From: Parasalinivibrio latis
GTDB taxonomy: Bacteria; Pseudomonadota; Gammaproteobacteria; Enterobacterales; Vibrionaceae
Assembly (NCBI RefSeq): GCF_036825535.1
Contig: NZ_CP098813.1
Location: 620,001 to 684,000, forward strand
Reading direction: 5' to 3'
DNA length: 64,000 nt
This document shows, piece after piece, positions 25,545-35,775 of the stretch (its first letter is position 1; every line of letters begins with the position of its first letter). The notes below the pieces were generated by a model. That model saw only the letters and a program-made list of their open reading frames with translations. It was not told the origin of the DNA and searched no databases. The translations under genes were made by a program, and so were the position numbers.

Positions 25545-28500
25545 TCATTGCTTTAACCGGAACAGCAGCCGGTAGTTGAACTGCTTGTGTTCAACGAGGA
25601 ATTCAGGGTGCACACTCGGGCTCCAGGAGTCATCCCCGCCCACACCCATATGAGCTGCATCAATATTCAGGTAATAATGGCCGTCAGTAACCAGTTCATT
25701 GGTATGTTGGGCTTTCGCCAACATTTCTGAGGAATATGGGCTCAAACCGAAGTGAAACTCCCCTTCCACCCTGAAACCGGCAATATCAAGCAACCGGGTA
25801 TCGCAACGCAGGCCATTTTCACTCGGGTAGATATAGGGTGTATAAAGCGTTTCCGGATCAGCAGAATAGCGACCTAACCTGGCTGCTGACTTACGGTCAG
25901 GGTAGTTTTCGAAAGGTCCCCTCCCGAGCCAGGTGACCTTATCAAGCTGTTCATTGGCAATAGAAAGCTGAACGCCAATTCGAGGCAGTGGCGGCAGGCT
26001 TTCATTAAACTGACAGTCAACATCCAGGGTTACGGTGCCGTCCCCTTTGACGCAGTAACGCCATTGGGTGGCAGCAACGAGGTTATTCCGGCTGTCGTGA
26101 TAGCTGAAACCGGCCTCAACCATGACCTTTTCCACTGTCGCACAGTAGTTGATATGCTCACACCGGCGCAGCCACTGCCCCACATCCGCATTCTGCCAAC
26201 GGCTTACCCACGCATTTTGGTCAACAGCATCTGCTTCGCTGGTGCCGATGTCATTATCAATCGGGGCTCTGTAGAAATTGTCTTTCAGACCGGAAAGCCC
26301 GTCGGAACAAAGAAGGCCCGTCACCTTATCCCAGATAAGGGTGAAACCATCCCCTGTGACGGTGAGGTTCCGGGATGTCTCGTTGACATAAAGCGGCTTT
26401 GGTTGTTCCTTGTCAGCCGGCACCAGGGATTGTGGGTTGGCAAGCGCGAATTGTTCAGTAGCAAGGAGATGCCCTTCTTCACTCCAGGCCGTGGCGGAGT
26501 CCTGGGTTACATCGAGATTCAGGTGGTAAATTGCACCGGCTTTGCCATCAACCCCAAAGTCCAGTGACAGTTCCTTGCTCTCCCCCGGCTCCAGCTCTAT
26601 AGGCAGGTTTCCGCTGGCAACCGGGTCGCCGTTTTCTAGGACGCTCCAATGCAGGGAAACATTTTCCAACCTGGCAAAAAGAAATTCGCTGGCGACTCTA
26701 ACGACTGCCCCACCAAGTGACAGGGCAGGGGACGAAAACTGCAGCATTTGCTGACAATAGCGGGCTTCTTCCAATGTAGGGTGAGGAGTCCTGTCGGGAA
26801 ACACCAAGCCGTTTATACAGAACTGGCGGTCATTTTGAATATCACCAAAATCTCCACCATATCCCCAGTAATGCCTGCCATTGTTATCCCGCTTACTTAT
26901 CCCCTGGTCAACCCAGTCCCAGATAAAACCGCCTTGCAGGCGCGGATACTGCCTAAATGCCTGCCAGTACTTGTCAAAGCTGCCTAAGCTGTTACCCATC
27001 GCGTGCGCGTATTCGCAAAGGATAAGTGGCCGGTTCTCACCCGGCATTGCCACCCATTTTTTCACCGACCATTTAGGCACTGCCGGAAATGGCTGGTCCT
27101 CATCCACGCGCGCGTACATCGGGCAAATGATGTCTGTGGCAGCTGTATCAGCCCCGCCTCCCTCATATTGGACCGGGCGGGTTGTATCAAACGCTTTGCT
27201 CCAGGCATACATCGCATCATGGTTTGCGCCATAACCGGATTCGTTGCCGAGGGACCAGATAATTACCGATGGGTGGTTCTTGTCGCGCTTTACCATCCTC
27301 GTATACCGCTGAAGGTAAGCGCTGCTCCAAAGGGGATCCTCTGACAGGCGGGACATAGGGAACATACCGTGGGTTTCGATATTGGCTTCATCCACCACGT
27401 ACAGGCCGTACTGATCGCAAAGCTCATACCAGCGGGGATGGTTTGGGTAATGGCAGGTTCGCACCGCATTAAAGTTATTCTGCTTCATCAGCAGGATATC
27501 CTGCACCATATCCTCTTCCGTCACTGTATGGCCGTGTTCGGGATGGTGTTCATGGCGGTTAACCCCGCGGATAAGAAGCGCCTTTCCGTTTAAAAGCAGC
27601 AGTCCGTCTTTGATCTCCACATTGCGAAAACCTATTTCACAGCTTTCAACATCATGGACATTGCCGTCCTGGTCTTCCAACGAAATCACCAACCGGTAGA
27701 GGTTAGGTGACTCTGCGCTCCACGGCTTGGGTTCGCGAAGGTTGATTCGGTGGAAGGTACGGTCATCCCAGCTTCCTTTTTCATCAACAACCTCAGTACC
27801 GGGCACCGCTTTAACACTATCTGATACCGGGGTATCCCCTTCGAAAAGCCGGGCGACAACCACTGCCCCTTTTTCAGCCGTAATCTCTGTTTCCAACTCC
27901 AGCAAGCCATCACGGAAGCATGCATCCAACCGGGCCTTGGCGAAGAAATCGCGGATCTGCTGGCGGGGTTTGGTCAGCAGGGTAACGTCACGGAAAATTC
28001 CGCTAAGCCACCACATATCCTGGTCTTCGAGGTAACTGCCGTCGCTCCAGCGCAGAACCATTGCCGCTACGGTATTTTCACCGACAACAAGGTATGGCGT
28101 TAAATCAAATTCGGCGGGCAGGCGGCTGTCCTGACTGTACCCAACCCAATGGCCGTTGCACCAAAGGTAAAACGCAGAATTTACACCATCGAAGATAATC
28201 CGGTTCTGGCGCTGGAGATCCGCATCTGTCCGGATAAAACGGGTACGGTAGCAACCGGTAGGGTTTTCAGTGGGAACATGCGGTGGCTCTACGGTAAAAG
28301 GATATTTCACATTGGCATAAATGGGTTTGTCATAACCGTGCATCTGCCAATTGGATGGTACAGGGATCGCGTCCCAGCCGCTGTCATCAAAACCCGGCTC
28401 AGGAAAACCGTCATTCACAGATTCTGGATTCTCATAGAGCCTGAACGCCCACTTCCCGTTAAGGGAAACCCGGCTGCAGCACGCGCCATTAAGCGCGTCC

Positions 28501-28619
28501 TCCAATGAGGGATACCCAAACAACGGGGAATGGGCAGCAAGCGTATCTACATTGAGGGTCTGCGGGTTTTCCCAGTCTCGTCTGGAGAGTACGACAGATA
28601 AAGGCAGAAGACGGTTCAT
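25545..28619 (-). CDS. lacZ: Beta-galactosidase (GH2)
   Basis: The 1024-residue protein has exactly the length of E. coli LacZ. It starts with an RRDWENP segment, then the jelly-roll domain with DGVNSAFYLWCNGHWVGYSQDSRLPAEFDLT. The GH2 acid/base glutamate lies in WSLGNESGYG (about residue 462) and the nucleophile in PLILCEYAHAMGNS (about residue 538). A C-terminal Bgal_small_N beta-sandwich follows. It hydrolyses lactose or other beta-galactosides and supplies galactose to the gal operon next door. No lactose permease is adjacent. The 339-base upstream region is shared with the divergent acxR gene. Confidence 0.98.
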   Translation of the reverse strand: MNRLLPLSVVLSRRDWENPQTLNVDTLAAHSPLFGYPSLEDALNGACCSRVSLNGKWAFRLYENPESVNDGFPEPGFDDSGWDAIPVPSNWQMHGYDKPIYANVKYPFTVEPPHVPTENPTGCYRTRFIRTDADLQRQNRIIFDGVNSAFYLWCNGHWVGYSQDSRLPAEFDLTPYLVVGENTVAAMVLRWSDGSYLEDQDMWWLSGIFRDVTLLTKPRQQIRDFFAKARLDACFRDGLLELETEITAEKGAVVVARLFEGDTPVSDSVKAVPGTEVVDEKGSWDDRTFHRINLREPKPWSAESPNLYRLVISLEDQDGNVHDVESCEIGFRNVEIKDGLLLLNGKALLIRGVNRHEHHPEHGHTVTEEDMVQDILLMKQNNFNAVRTCHYPNHPRWYELCDQYGLYVVDEANIETHGMFPMSRLSEDPLWSSAYLQRYTRMVKRDKNHPSVIIWSLGNESGYGANHDAMYAWSKAFDTTRPVQYEGGGADTAATDIICPMYARVDEDQPFPAVPKWSVKKWVAMPGENRPLILCEYAHAMGNSLGSFDKYWQAFRQYPRLQGGFIWDWVDQGISKRDNNGRHYWGYGGDFGDIQNDRQFCINGLVFPDRTPHPTLEEARYCQQMLQFSSPALSLGGAVVRVASEFLFARLENVSLHWSVLENGDPVASGNLPIELEPGESKELSLDFGVDGKAGAIYHLNLDVTQDSATAWSEEGHLLATEQFALANPQSLVPADKEQPKPLYVNETSRNLTVTGDGFTLIWDKVTGLLCSDGLSGLKDNFYRAPIDNDIGTSEADAVDQNAWVSRWQNADVGQWLRRCEHINYCATVEKVMVEAGFSYHDSRNNLVAATQWRYCVKGDGTVTLDVDCQFNESLPPLPRIGVQLSIANEQLDKVTWLGRGPFENYPDRKSAARLGRYSADPETLYTPYIYPSENGLRCDTRLLDIAGFRVEGEFHFGLSPYSSEMLAKAQHTNELVTDGHYYLNIDAAHMGVGGDDSWSPSVHPEFLVEHKQFNYRLLFRLKQ

Positions 28620-28958
28620 CAGGAAACAATCCTTGTCGAGGAAAAATTAACGTATGATTCTCACACGCCGTTCGATTTCCGGACGTGTAGCAGAGCACAC
28701 TATTAATAAGTGGTCAGACAATAATTCCACTCATTCATCAGGTTATAAACGCACGGCCACAGCTGGCATATCCCTTGCGTTATAATCCTTCCAACACGTT
28801 CACAATATAACCAACAACAATAAAATACCCCTTGCCTCACGCCACACTGTTAAGACTAAGCCCGTATTTCAGTACACCGCCTGAAGAGGGTGGCTAAGCT
28901 TATCTGGCAACAGCCCAGATACGTTTTATGACATGGAAGTGTGGTACCAGGAGTACGT
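28620..28958. promoter_or_regulatory. Divergent lacZ-acxR intergenic region
   Basis: It must hold the lacZ promoter (minus strand) and the acxR promoter (plus strand). Two plus-strand promoter-like elements are visible, a sigma-54-type site at 28764-28778 and TATAAT at 28781-28786. I find no GalR-type operator here, so lacZ may not share gal control. Confidence 0.5.
28764..28778 (+). promoter_or_regulatory. Sigma-54-type promoter candidate upstream of the activator gene
   Basis: TGGCATATCCCTTGC has GG and GC dinucleotides ten bases apart, as required for RpoN promoters. It closely resembles the site in front of acxA (TGGCATAGCCGTTGC). A sigma-70-like TATAAT follows directly at 28781. Confidence 0.55.
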
Positions 28959-30995
28959 ATGATGGCGAAAGTGAGCAAAGATGACCGGTATTCGCACCCG
29001 GAAGAAAACGCGAATATCAAAGCCCGGTGGGAAAAATTCATTTCCGGATCCATGTACCCGATGGAGGGAGGATCAGTGCCGGATACCCACCTGCGTATGC
29101 TTATCCAGGAATCATGGCTGCGATGTCAGTCAGGGAATGTAGATCCTTTGCGCTACCATGCCAATGACCCCCTGGATGCAAACCACCTTGCTTCACTTCG
29201 TGCCCGCCATGCCCGGCTGATAGACGCCAGCACACCCTGTATGGCTCAGGCAAGGGACATCCTTTCCCCGACCGGGACAGTAATGATACTCACCGATCCG
29301 CAAGGCACCATTCTGGATGTTGAGGGAGATTCCAGTTCCCGGGTACAGGATCCCCTCCAGGATGCAAGGCTGATCCCCGGAGGCTTGTGGTCGGAGTCCA
29401 TTACCGGTACCAACGCCATAGGGACGGCGCTTAAAACCGGGCAACCGGTGCAAATTCATGCAGCAGAACACTTCTGTGAAGGCATTCAACGCTGGACCTG
29501 TTCCGCGACTGTAGTACGTGACCCGGTGGATCGCTCTGTCCTCGGTGTTATTGATGTGTCCGGTCTCAGTGCCAACTATAGCCGCCATAGCCTGGCCCTC
29601 GCCATGACGACTGCCGACCGGATCGAAAGCCGTCTGTCCCGGCTTGAAATGGAGCACCGCTACAGTCTGGTAGAAAACAGTATGAGCCAGCTTTCCGCCA
29701 AAAGTGGCGACGGCATAATCCTGTTTGACCGCCGGGGCTTTATGGTCAAGGCAGAAAGCCGGGCAGCTGCCGTCCTGGCGAAGAGCGGGCTGGATACAGT
29801 TAACAGTAACCTGCGCATTGGTGGCTTAAACCTGGACATCCCGGAGCAGGAACGCCCAGCCCTCCCTGAATGGCTTTGTGGCGAATGGGTCGAACCGGTA
29901 ATGATAGGCAACAGGATTGCCGGAAGCATCGTGCATATCCCAATTCCAAGGGTAACCGGTTTTCAGGCCAAGCCATCACGGCTTTCGTCCCCTGTCACCA
30001 ACTCTGGTTTTGAAAAAGTGCTCGGGCGGTCACCAGCCATTAACGATGCTCTTGCCAAAGCCCGCCACCTGTCAAAGTCCCGTGTCTCTGTCCTCCTTCT
30101 TGGCGAAACCGGCGTTGGAAAGGAGCTGTTTGCCAGTGGCATCCATCACGCTGGCTCTTCGACAAAAGCCCCGTTTGTTGTACTCAATTGCGGCGGGCTT
30201 TCAAAAGACCTGTTGAGCAGCGAACTGTTCGGCTACGGTGACGGTGCTTTTACCGGTGCCCGCAAAGGCGGCCTTGCAGGGAAAATAGAAGCGGCCAACG
30301 GCGGGACACTCTTTCTGGATGAGATTGGCGAAATGCCTCTGGATATCCAGCCCCACCTGCTACGGGTACTTGAATCCGGTGAAATTTACCGGCTTGGGGA
30401 GAACGCTCCCCGCAAGGTGAGCTTCCGGCTTATTGCTGCGACAAACCGGGACCTGCGCAAAGAGGTGAGTGAAGGGCGTTTCCGGATGGATCTGTTCTAC
30501 CGCATCGCCGTTACCAGCATCCGGATCCCTTCTCTTCGCGATCGGGCTGGGGATATTCCCCTGCTGGTACACAACATGGTTGCAAGCCTTTGCAAGCTGC
30601 ACAATGTACCGCCGAAATCGGTATCACCGGGTGTCATCAGCATGCTGGAAAGCTATAACTGGCCGGGGAATGTCAGGGAATTGCGCAATATCATCGAATC
30701 AATGCTGCTGATGTGCCCGGAAGAAACACTGGCCGAGTCTGACCTTCCACCCGAAATCCTGCCACAAACCGAAACGCAGGAAACCCTGGCATTGTTCAGC
30801 AATGAAAGCCTTCACTCACCCGTTACCCTGGAACAGTCGGAAAGTGAGCAAATCAGGCACACGATCCATGCCAGTGAAGGCAACCTTACCCTGGCGGCCC
30901 AAAAACTGGGAATCGCCAAAAGTACCCTCTACCTGAAACTGAAAAAATACGGCCTCGGCAAAGAAGTGGAAGCTATACGAGCCAGCGAGCGGTAG
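28959..30995 (+). CDS. acxR: Sigma-54-dependent activator of acetone carboxylase (AcoR/AcxR-like)
   Basis: The protein is about 678 residues from the ATG at 28959, chosen for its AGGAG ribosome binding site; an in-frame GTG 18 bases earlier lacks one. An N-terminal GAF-type sensor covers roughly residues 70-210 (VEGDSSSRVQD, GTNAIGTAL). The AAA+ domain from about residue 325 has Walker A GETGVGKE, the sigma-54 contact motif GAFTGA, Walker B GTLFLDEIGEMP and RELRN. A Fis-type helix-turn-helix (LTLAAQKLGIAKSTLYLKLKKYGL) ends the protein. It should activate acxABC, 280 bases downstream, in response to a ketone or alcohol, as known for AcoR/AcxR relatives. Confidence 0.92.
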   Translation: MMAKVSKDDRYSHPEENANIKARWEKFISGSMYPMEGGSVPDTHLRMLIQESWLRCQSGNVDPLRYHANDPLDANHLASLRARHARLIDASTPCMAQARDILSPTGTVMILTDPQGTILDVEGDSSSRVQDPLQDARLIPGGLWSESITGTNAIGTALKTGQPVQIHAAEHFCEGIQRWTCSATVVRDPVDRSVLGVIDVSGLSANYSRHSLALAMTTADRIESRLSRLEMEHRYSLVENSMSQLSAKSGDGIILFDRRGFMVKAESRAAAVLAKSGLDTVNSNLRIGGLNLDIPEQERPALPEWLCGEWVEPVMIGNRIAGSIVHIPIPRVTGFQAKPSRLSSPVTNSGFEKVLGRSPAINDALAKARHLSKSRVSVLLLGETGVGKELFASGIHHAGSSTKAPFVVLNCGGLSKDLLSSELFGYGDGAFTGARKGGLAGKIEAANGGTLFLDEIGEMPLDIQPHLLRVLESGEIYRLGENAPRKVSFRLIAATNRDLRKEVSEGRFRMDLFYRIAVTSIRIPSLRDRAGDIPLLVHNMVASLCKLHNVPPKSVSPGVISMLESYNWPGNVRELRNIIESMLLMCPEETLAESDLPPEILPQTETQETLALFSNESLHSPVTLEQSESEQIRHTIHASEGNLTLAAQKLGIAKSTLYLKLKKYGLGKEVEAIRASER

Positions 30996-31075
30996 CCTTG
31001 CCCGGCATGTTTTGCGCTCCGGTGCCTTCCACATAATTTCATCCCTGATCTGACGTTTTTTCCTACGTTTTCCCC

Positions 31076-31106
31076 TTTCCCGTCCGACTTCTAATCGGAC
31101 GGGAAA
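31076..31106. promoter_or_regulatory. Long perfect palindrome upstream of the acx promoter (candidate activator site)
   Basis: Arms TTTCCCGTCCGA and TCGGACGGGAAA are separated by seven bases. No T-run follows on either strand, so it does not look like a terminator. It lies about 70-100 bases upstream of the sigma-54 promoter, the usual place for an enhancer-binding protein site. Confidence 0.5.
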
Positions 31107-31175
31107 CGCTGCCCACAGATCACAGATTACCGTTAACCGATTGATTAAAAGCCAGTTAAACATCCCATTAACACA

Positions 31176-31191
31176 TGGCATAGCCGTTGCT
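31176..31191 (+). promoter_or_regulatory. Sigma-54 promoter of acxABC
   Basis: TGGCATAGCCGTTGCT matches the -24/-12 consensus with GG (31177-31178) and GC (31189-31190) exactly ten bases apart. It is 82 bases upstream of the acxA start, next to a sigma-54 activator gene. Confidence 0.85.
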
Positions 31192-31272
31192 CTCTGGAGA
31201 CTAGGGCAGCCAATACTACTGGCGGCCCTTCACTGGATGAAGCGATAAAAATCCTTCAATAAGGAGAGAGCT

Positions 31273-33426
31273 ATGCAACAGCAAGAAGGAACGGTAAAGG
31301 TATTGGGAATAGATGCCGGCGGCACAATGACCGACACCTTTTTTGTCCGCGAAGACGGCAGGTTTGTTGTCGGCAAGGCGCAAAGTAACCCGGATGATGA
31401 ATCCGTGGCAATTTACAATTCCTCAGAAGATGCACTCGCCCACTGGAACCGGGCGATAGATGAGGTGTACCCGGAACTGGTGACCGGTGTTTATTCCGGC
31501 ACCGCCATGCTCAACCGGGTGGTACAGCGAAAAGGCCTGAGTGTCGGGCTTATCTGTAACCGGGGATTCGAACAGACTCACTCAATGGGGCGCGCTATTC
31601 AAAGTTACCTCGGCTATGCCCTCGAAGACCGGATTCACCTCAACACCCACAAATATGACCCGCCTCTGGTGCCACTTTCCCGCATCCGGGGTGTCACCGA
31701 ACGTACCGATGTCCAGGGCAATGTCGTCATCCCCTTGCGAGAGGCTGAAGTCGCCATTGCAACTGAAGAGCTGGTAAAAGCCGGTTCGGATGCCATTGTA
31801 ATTTGCCTGTTGCAGTCCCATAAAAACGAGCGCAATGAGCAGATTGCCCGGGATATCTGCAAAGAAAAGCTCAAGGATATGGGGGTTGATATCCCGGTGT
31901 TTGCATCGGTTGACTACTACCCTTCCCGTAAAGAAAGCCACCGCATGAATACCACGGTGCTGGAGGCCTATGCCGCAGAACCTTCCCGCCAGACCTTGAA
32001 AAAGGTCAGCGACCGTTTCCACAAACACGGTGCCCACTTTGACCTGCGGGTCATGGCCACCCACGGCGGTACCATTTCCTGGAAAGCCAAAGAGCTGGCA
32101 AGAACCATTGTTTCGGGCCCTATCGGTGGGGTAATTGGCTCAAAACTGTTAGGGGAAATGCTCGGTTATGACAACATCGCCTGCTCCGACATTGGCGGTA
32201 CCAGCTTTGACATGGCGCTGATTACCAAAGGGAACTTTGCCATTGCCGCTGACCCGGATATGGCAAGGTTGGTACTTTCACTGCCACTGGTAGTGATGGA
32301 TTCCGTTGGTGCCGGTGCAGGCAGTTTTGTGCGCATCGACCCTTACAGTAACTCCATCACACTCGGCCCAGACAGTGCCGGGTACAAGGTAGGTACATGC
32401 TGGAAAGACAGTGGGCTGGATACGGTCTCAGTCACCGACTGCCACGTTGTGCTTGGCTATCTCAACCCGGACAACTTTCTTGGCGGCGCTATCAAACTGG
32501 ATGTAGAAAGGGCACGGAAACACATTAAGGCGCAAATTGCCGAACCGATGGGGCTTTCCGTAGAAGACGCTGCAGCCGGTGTCATTGAACTGCTCGACCT
32601 CCAGCTCCGTGAGTACCTTCGTGCCAATATCGGAGCTAAGGGGTACAGCCCAACCGAATACGTCTGCTTCTCCTATGGTGGAGCGGGGCCGGTGCACACC
32701 TACGGCTACACGGAAGGACTGGGCTTCAAGGACATTATCGTCCCGGCCTGGGCTGCAGGCTTCTCGGCCTTTGGCTGCGCCTGTGCCGATTTTGAGTACC
32801 GCTACGACAAGAGTGTCGATATCGCTGTTGCGCAGTTTGCACCGGACGGCGAAAAGGAAGCGGCATGCCGCGTGATGCAGTCTGCATGGGAAGAACTGGC
32901 GGCCAAGGTGGTCGAAGAGTTTGTGATCAACGGCTTTAAGCCGGAAGACGTGATATTGCGTCCCGGGTTCCGTATGCAGTACATGGGCCAGCTCAACGAT
33001 CTGGAAATTCTCTCCCCTATCACCAGTGCTGCGACCGCCACTGACTGGGACAAGCTGGTTGAAGCCTTCGAGGAAACATACTCCCGGGTGTACGCCAGTG
33101 CAGCCCGATCGCCTGAGCTGGGCTTTTCGGTCACCGGTGCAATCATGCATGGCCTGGTCGCCACGGTAAAACCGTCCCTGCCGGAAGATGAGGAAACCGG
33201 CGAAATCCCACCAGAGTCTTCCCGCCTAGGGCACCGCCCTTTCTACCGCCACAAGCAGTGGGTCGATGCCCAGCTCTACAAGATGGAAGCATTGAAACCC
33301 GGCAACCGCATCACCGGGCCGGCGATCATTGAATCTGACGCCACCACTTTTGTTGTACCGGACGGCTTTGAGACCTTCCTCGACAAGCACCGCCTGTTCC
33401 ACCTCAAGTCCCTCAAGGAGGACTAA
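31273..33426 (+). CDS. acxA: Acetone carboxylase beta subunit (hydantoinase A/oxoprolinase family)
   Basis: The 717-residue protein has an ASKHA-type nucleotide-binding N terminus (VLGIDAGGTMTDTFFV) and the conserved MATHGGTISWKAKELARTIVSGPIGGVIGS and CSDIGGTSFDMALI motifs of the HyuA/oxoprolinase family. Length matches the 78-kDa beta subunit of known acetone carboxylases. The complex carboxylates acetone with bicarbonate to acetoacetate, converting ATP to AMP and two phosphates. It has a GGAGAG ribosome binding site, a sigma-54 promoter upstream, and acxB three bases downstream. Confidence 0.95.
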   Translation: MQQQEGTVKVLGIDAGGTMTDTFFVREDGRFVVGKAQSNPDDESVAIYNSSEDALAHWNRAIDEVYPELVTGVYSGTAMLNRVVQRKGLSVGLICNRGFEQTHSMGRAIQSYLGYALEDRIHLNTHKYDPPLVPLSRIRGVTERTDVQGNVVIPLREAEVAIATEELVKAGSDAIVICLLQSHKNERNEQIARDICKEKLKDMGVDIPVFASVDYYPSRKESHRMNTTVLEAYAAEPSRQTLKKVSDRFHKHGAHFDLRVMATHGGTISWKAKELARTIVSGPIGGVIGSKLLGEMLGYDNIACSDIGGTSFDMALITKGNFAIAADPDMARLVLSLPLVVMDSVGAGAGSFVRIDPYSNSITLGPDSAGYKVGTCWKDSGLDTVSVTDCHVVLGYLNPDNFLGGAIKLDVERARKHIKAQIAEPMGLSVEDAAAGVIELLDLQLREYLRANIGAKGYSPTEYVCFSYGGAGPVHTYGYTEGLGFKDIIVPAWAAGFSAFGCACADFEYRYDKSVDIAVAQFAPDGEKEAACRVMQSAWEELAAKVVEEFVINGFKPEDVILRPGFRMQYMGQLNDLEILSPITSAATATDWDKLVEAFEETYSRVYASAARSPELGFSVTGAIMHGLVATVKPSLPEDEETGEIPPESSRLGHRPFYRHKQWVDAQLYKMEALKPGNRITGPAIIESDATTFVVPDGFETFLDKHRLFHLKSLKED

Positions 33427-33429
33427 CCC

Positions 33430-35751
33430 ATGGATGACATTACCAAAATCAAAGGCCATGCCGACCTTCTGGGGAACGGCGAGTCACTGAAAACGTTCCG
33501 TGACAAAATTCTAGCCAAAACAGCGGCCACCGGATTTTACAACGGGCTGGAAAACCTGGAATTCCGCGAGAATGACCCAATCCGTTATGAAAAGCTGTTT
33601 TCAAAAATCCGCGGCGGCCTGGTGCATGCGCGGGAGACGGCGAAAAAGATCGCAGCCAGCCCGATTGTAGAGCAGGAAGGGGAACTCTGTTTCACCCTGT
33701 ATAACGCCGCCGGCGACTGTGTGCTGACGTCCACCGGCATCATCATCCATGTGGGTACCATGGGTGCCGCCATCAAATACATGATTGAGAACAACTGGGA
33801 GGTCAATCCCGGCATCGATCCCGGTGACATGTTCACCAACAATGACTGCTCCATCGGCAATGTCCACCCTTGCGATATCGCTACCATCGTCCCCATTTTC
33901 TGGGATGGAAGGCTTATCGGCTGGGTCGGCGGGGTGACACACGTCATAGATACCGGTGCTGTCACGCCGGGCTCTATGTCCACCGGGCAGGTTCAACGTT
34001 TCGGGGATGGCTACATGATTACCTGCCGCAAAACCGGTGTGAATGATGAGCCGTTCCGGGACTGGCTGCATGAATCCCAACGCTCCGTCCGCACACCGAA
34101 GTACTGGATCCTTGACGAACGTACCCGGATAGCCGGATGCCATATGATCCGGGATCTGGTGGAGGAAGTGATCCGCGAAGAAGGCATTGAAGCCTACGAA
34201 AAGTTCTCCTACGAAGTGGTGGAAGACGGCCGCCGCGGTCTGCAGACCCGCATCAAGGCCATGACCCTGCCGGGGAAATACCGCAAAGTGGCGTTTGTGG
34301 ACGTCCCCTACGCCCACCCGGATGTACAGACCCCCTCTGCCTTCGCCAAGCTCGATACGGTTATGCACTCACCGGTAGAAATGACCATCCGGGGTGACGG
34401 TTCATGGCGGCTCGATTTTGAAGGGGCAAGCCGCTGGGGATGGCACTCGTACAATGCCCACCAGGTAGCCTTTACCAGCGGGATTTGGGTGATGATGACC
34501 CAGACACTGGTACCCACCCAACGCATCAACGACGGAGCCTATTACGGCACGGAATTCCGGCTTCCCAAAGGAGCCTGGATGAACCCGGATGACCGGCGGA
34601 CAGGCCATGCCTACGCCTGGCACTTTCTGGTTTCCGGATGGAGTGCATTGTGGCGGGGTCTGGGGCAGGGCTACTTCAGCCGGGGCTACCTGGAAGAAGT
34701 AAATGCCGGTAACGCCAATACCTCAAACTGGCTTCAGGGCGGCGGTATCAACCAGGACGGTGACATCCACGCAGTAAACAGTTTTGAGGCATCATCCTGC
34801 GGCACCGGCGCCTGTGCCATCAAGGACGGGCTGAACCACGCCGCAGCAATCTGGAACCCGGAAGGCGACATGGGGGATGTCGAAATCTGGGAAATGGCGG
34901 AACCGCTTCTTTATCTTGGCAGGAACGTAAAGTGCAACTCCGGGGGGTATGGCAAGTACCGCGGAGGGTGTGGCTTTGAATCCCTGCGTATGGTGTGGAA
35001 TTCCCATGACTGGACCATGTTCTTCATGGGTAACGGCTACATGAACAGTGACTGGGGAATGATGGGAGGCTACCCACCGGCAACCGGTTACCGTTTTGAG
35101 GCCCATATGACTGGCATCAAAGAACGTATCCAGCAGGGTGACAGCCTGCCACTCGGTGCGGATCTCAACCCGGCCAGCCCAGATTACGAAAAACACCTGT
35201 CTCCCGGTTCTGTGGTAAAACGCGACCAGCAGTGCATGACCACTGAAGACTGTTATGACAACCACGACCTCTACCTCAACTACCTGCGTGGCGGCCCCGG
35301 TTTCGGCGACCCGCTGGACCGCGATAGTGAATCCATTGCACATGACCTGAATGAAGCCTTCGTGCTGCCGGAATTTGCCCGCAAAGTTTACGGTGCGGTA
35401 CTCCACCAGGATGAAAACGGCGTCTGGTCTGTCGATGAAAAACAGACAGCAATTCGCCGGGCAGAAATTCGAAAAGAGCGTCTCGCACGGGCAGTCCCAA
35501 CCCGGGACTGGATGCAGAAAGAGCGCCAGAAAATCCTGGATAAAGACGCATCTTTGCCGGTCAAACACATGTACGCCACCAGCTTTGGCCTGTCCCAGAA
35601 GTTCCTGAACCAGTTCAAGTCATTCTGGGAATTGCCGGATGGGTGGTCCCTGCCGGAAGAAGAGCTTGGCGTGCCTTCATACGGTTCCAAGTACCGCATG
35701 GATCTTTCCCGGATGCCGGACGTTTCTACGATCACCCTGGTTGAAGAGTGA
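33430..35751 (+). CDS. acxB: Acetone carboxylase alpha subunit (hydantoinase B family)
   Basis: The 773-residue protein of the HyuB family matches the 85-kDa alpha subunit, which holds the metal centre in characterised enzymes. It shows TGIIIHVGTMGAAIKYM, the NDCSIGNVHPCDIATIVPIF segment typical of HyuB and CGTGACAIKDGLNHAAA. It is co-transcribed between acxA and acxC with very short gaps. Subunit order beta-alpha-gamma is the standard acxABC order. Confidence 0.95.
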   Translation: MDDITKIKGHADLLGNGESLKTFRDKILAKTAATGFYNGLENLEFRENDPIRYEKLFSKIRGGLVHARETAKKIAASPIVEQEGELCFTLYNAAGDCVLTSTGIIIHVGTMGAAIKYMIENNWEVNPGIDPGDMFTNNDCSIGNVHPCDIATIVPIFWDGRLIGWVGGVTHVIDTGAVTPGSMSTGQVQRFGDGYMITCRKTGVNDEPFRDWLHESQRSVRTPKYWILDERTRIAGCHMIRDLVEEVIREEGIEAYEKFSYEVVEDGRRGLQTRIKAMTLPGKYRKVAFVDVPYAHPDVQTPSAFAKLDTVMHSPVEMTIRGDGSWRLDFEGASRWGWHSYNAHQVAFTSGIWVMMTQTLVPTQRINDGAYYGTEFRLPKGAWMNPDDRRTGHAYAWHFLVSGWSALWRGLGQGYFSRGYLEEVNAGNANTSNWLQGGGINQDGDIHAVNSFEASSCGTGACAIKDGLNHAAAIWNPEGDMGDVEIWEMAEPLLYLGRNVKCNSGGYGKYRGGCGFESLRMVWNSHDWTMFFMGNGYMNSDWGMMGGYPPATGYRFEAHMTGIKERIQQGDSLPLGADLNPASPDYEKHLSPGSVVKRDQQCMTTEDCYDNHDLYLNYLRGGPGFGDPLDRDSESIAHDLNEAFVLPEFARKVYGAVLHQDENGVWSVDEKQTAIRRAEIRKERLARAVPTRDWMQKERQKILDKDASLPVKHMYATSFGLSQKFLNQFKSFWELPDGWSLPEEELGVPSYGSKYRMDLSRMPDVSTITLVEE

Positions 35752-35775
35752 GCCCTAACCTGAAGGAGAAGCATT

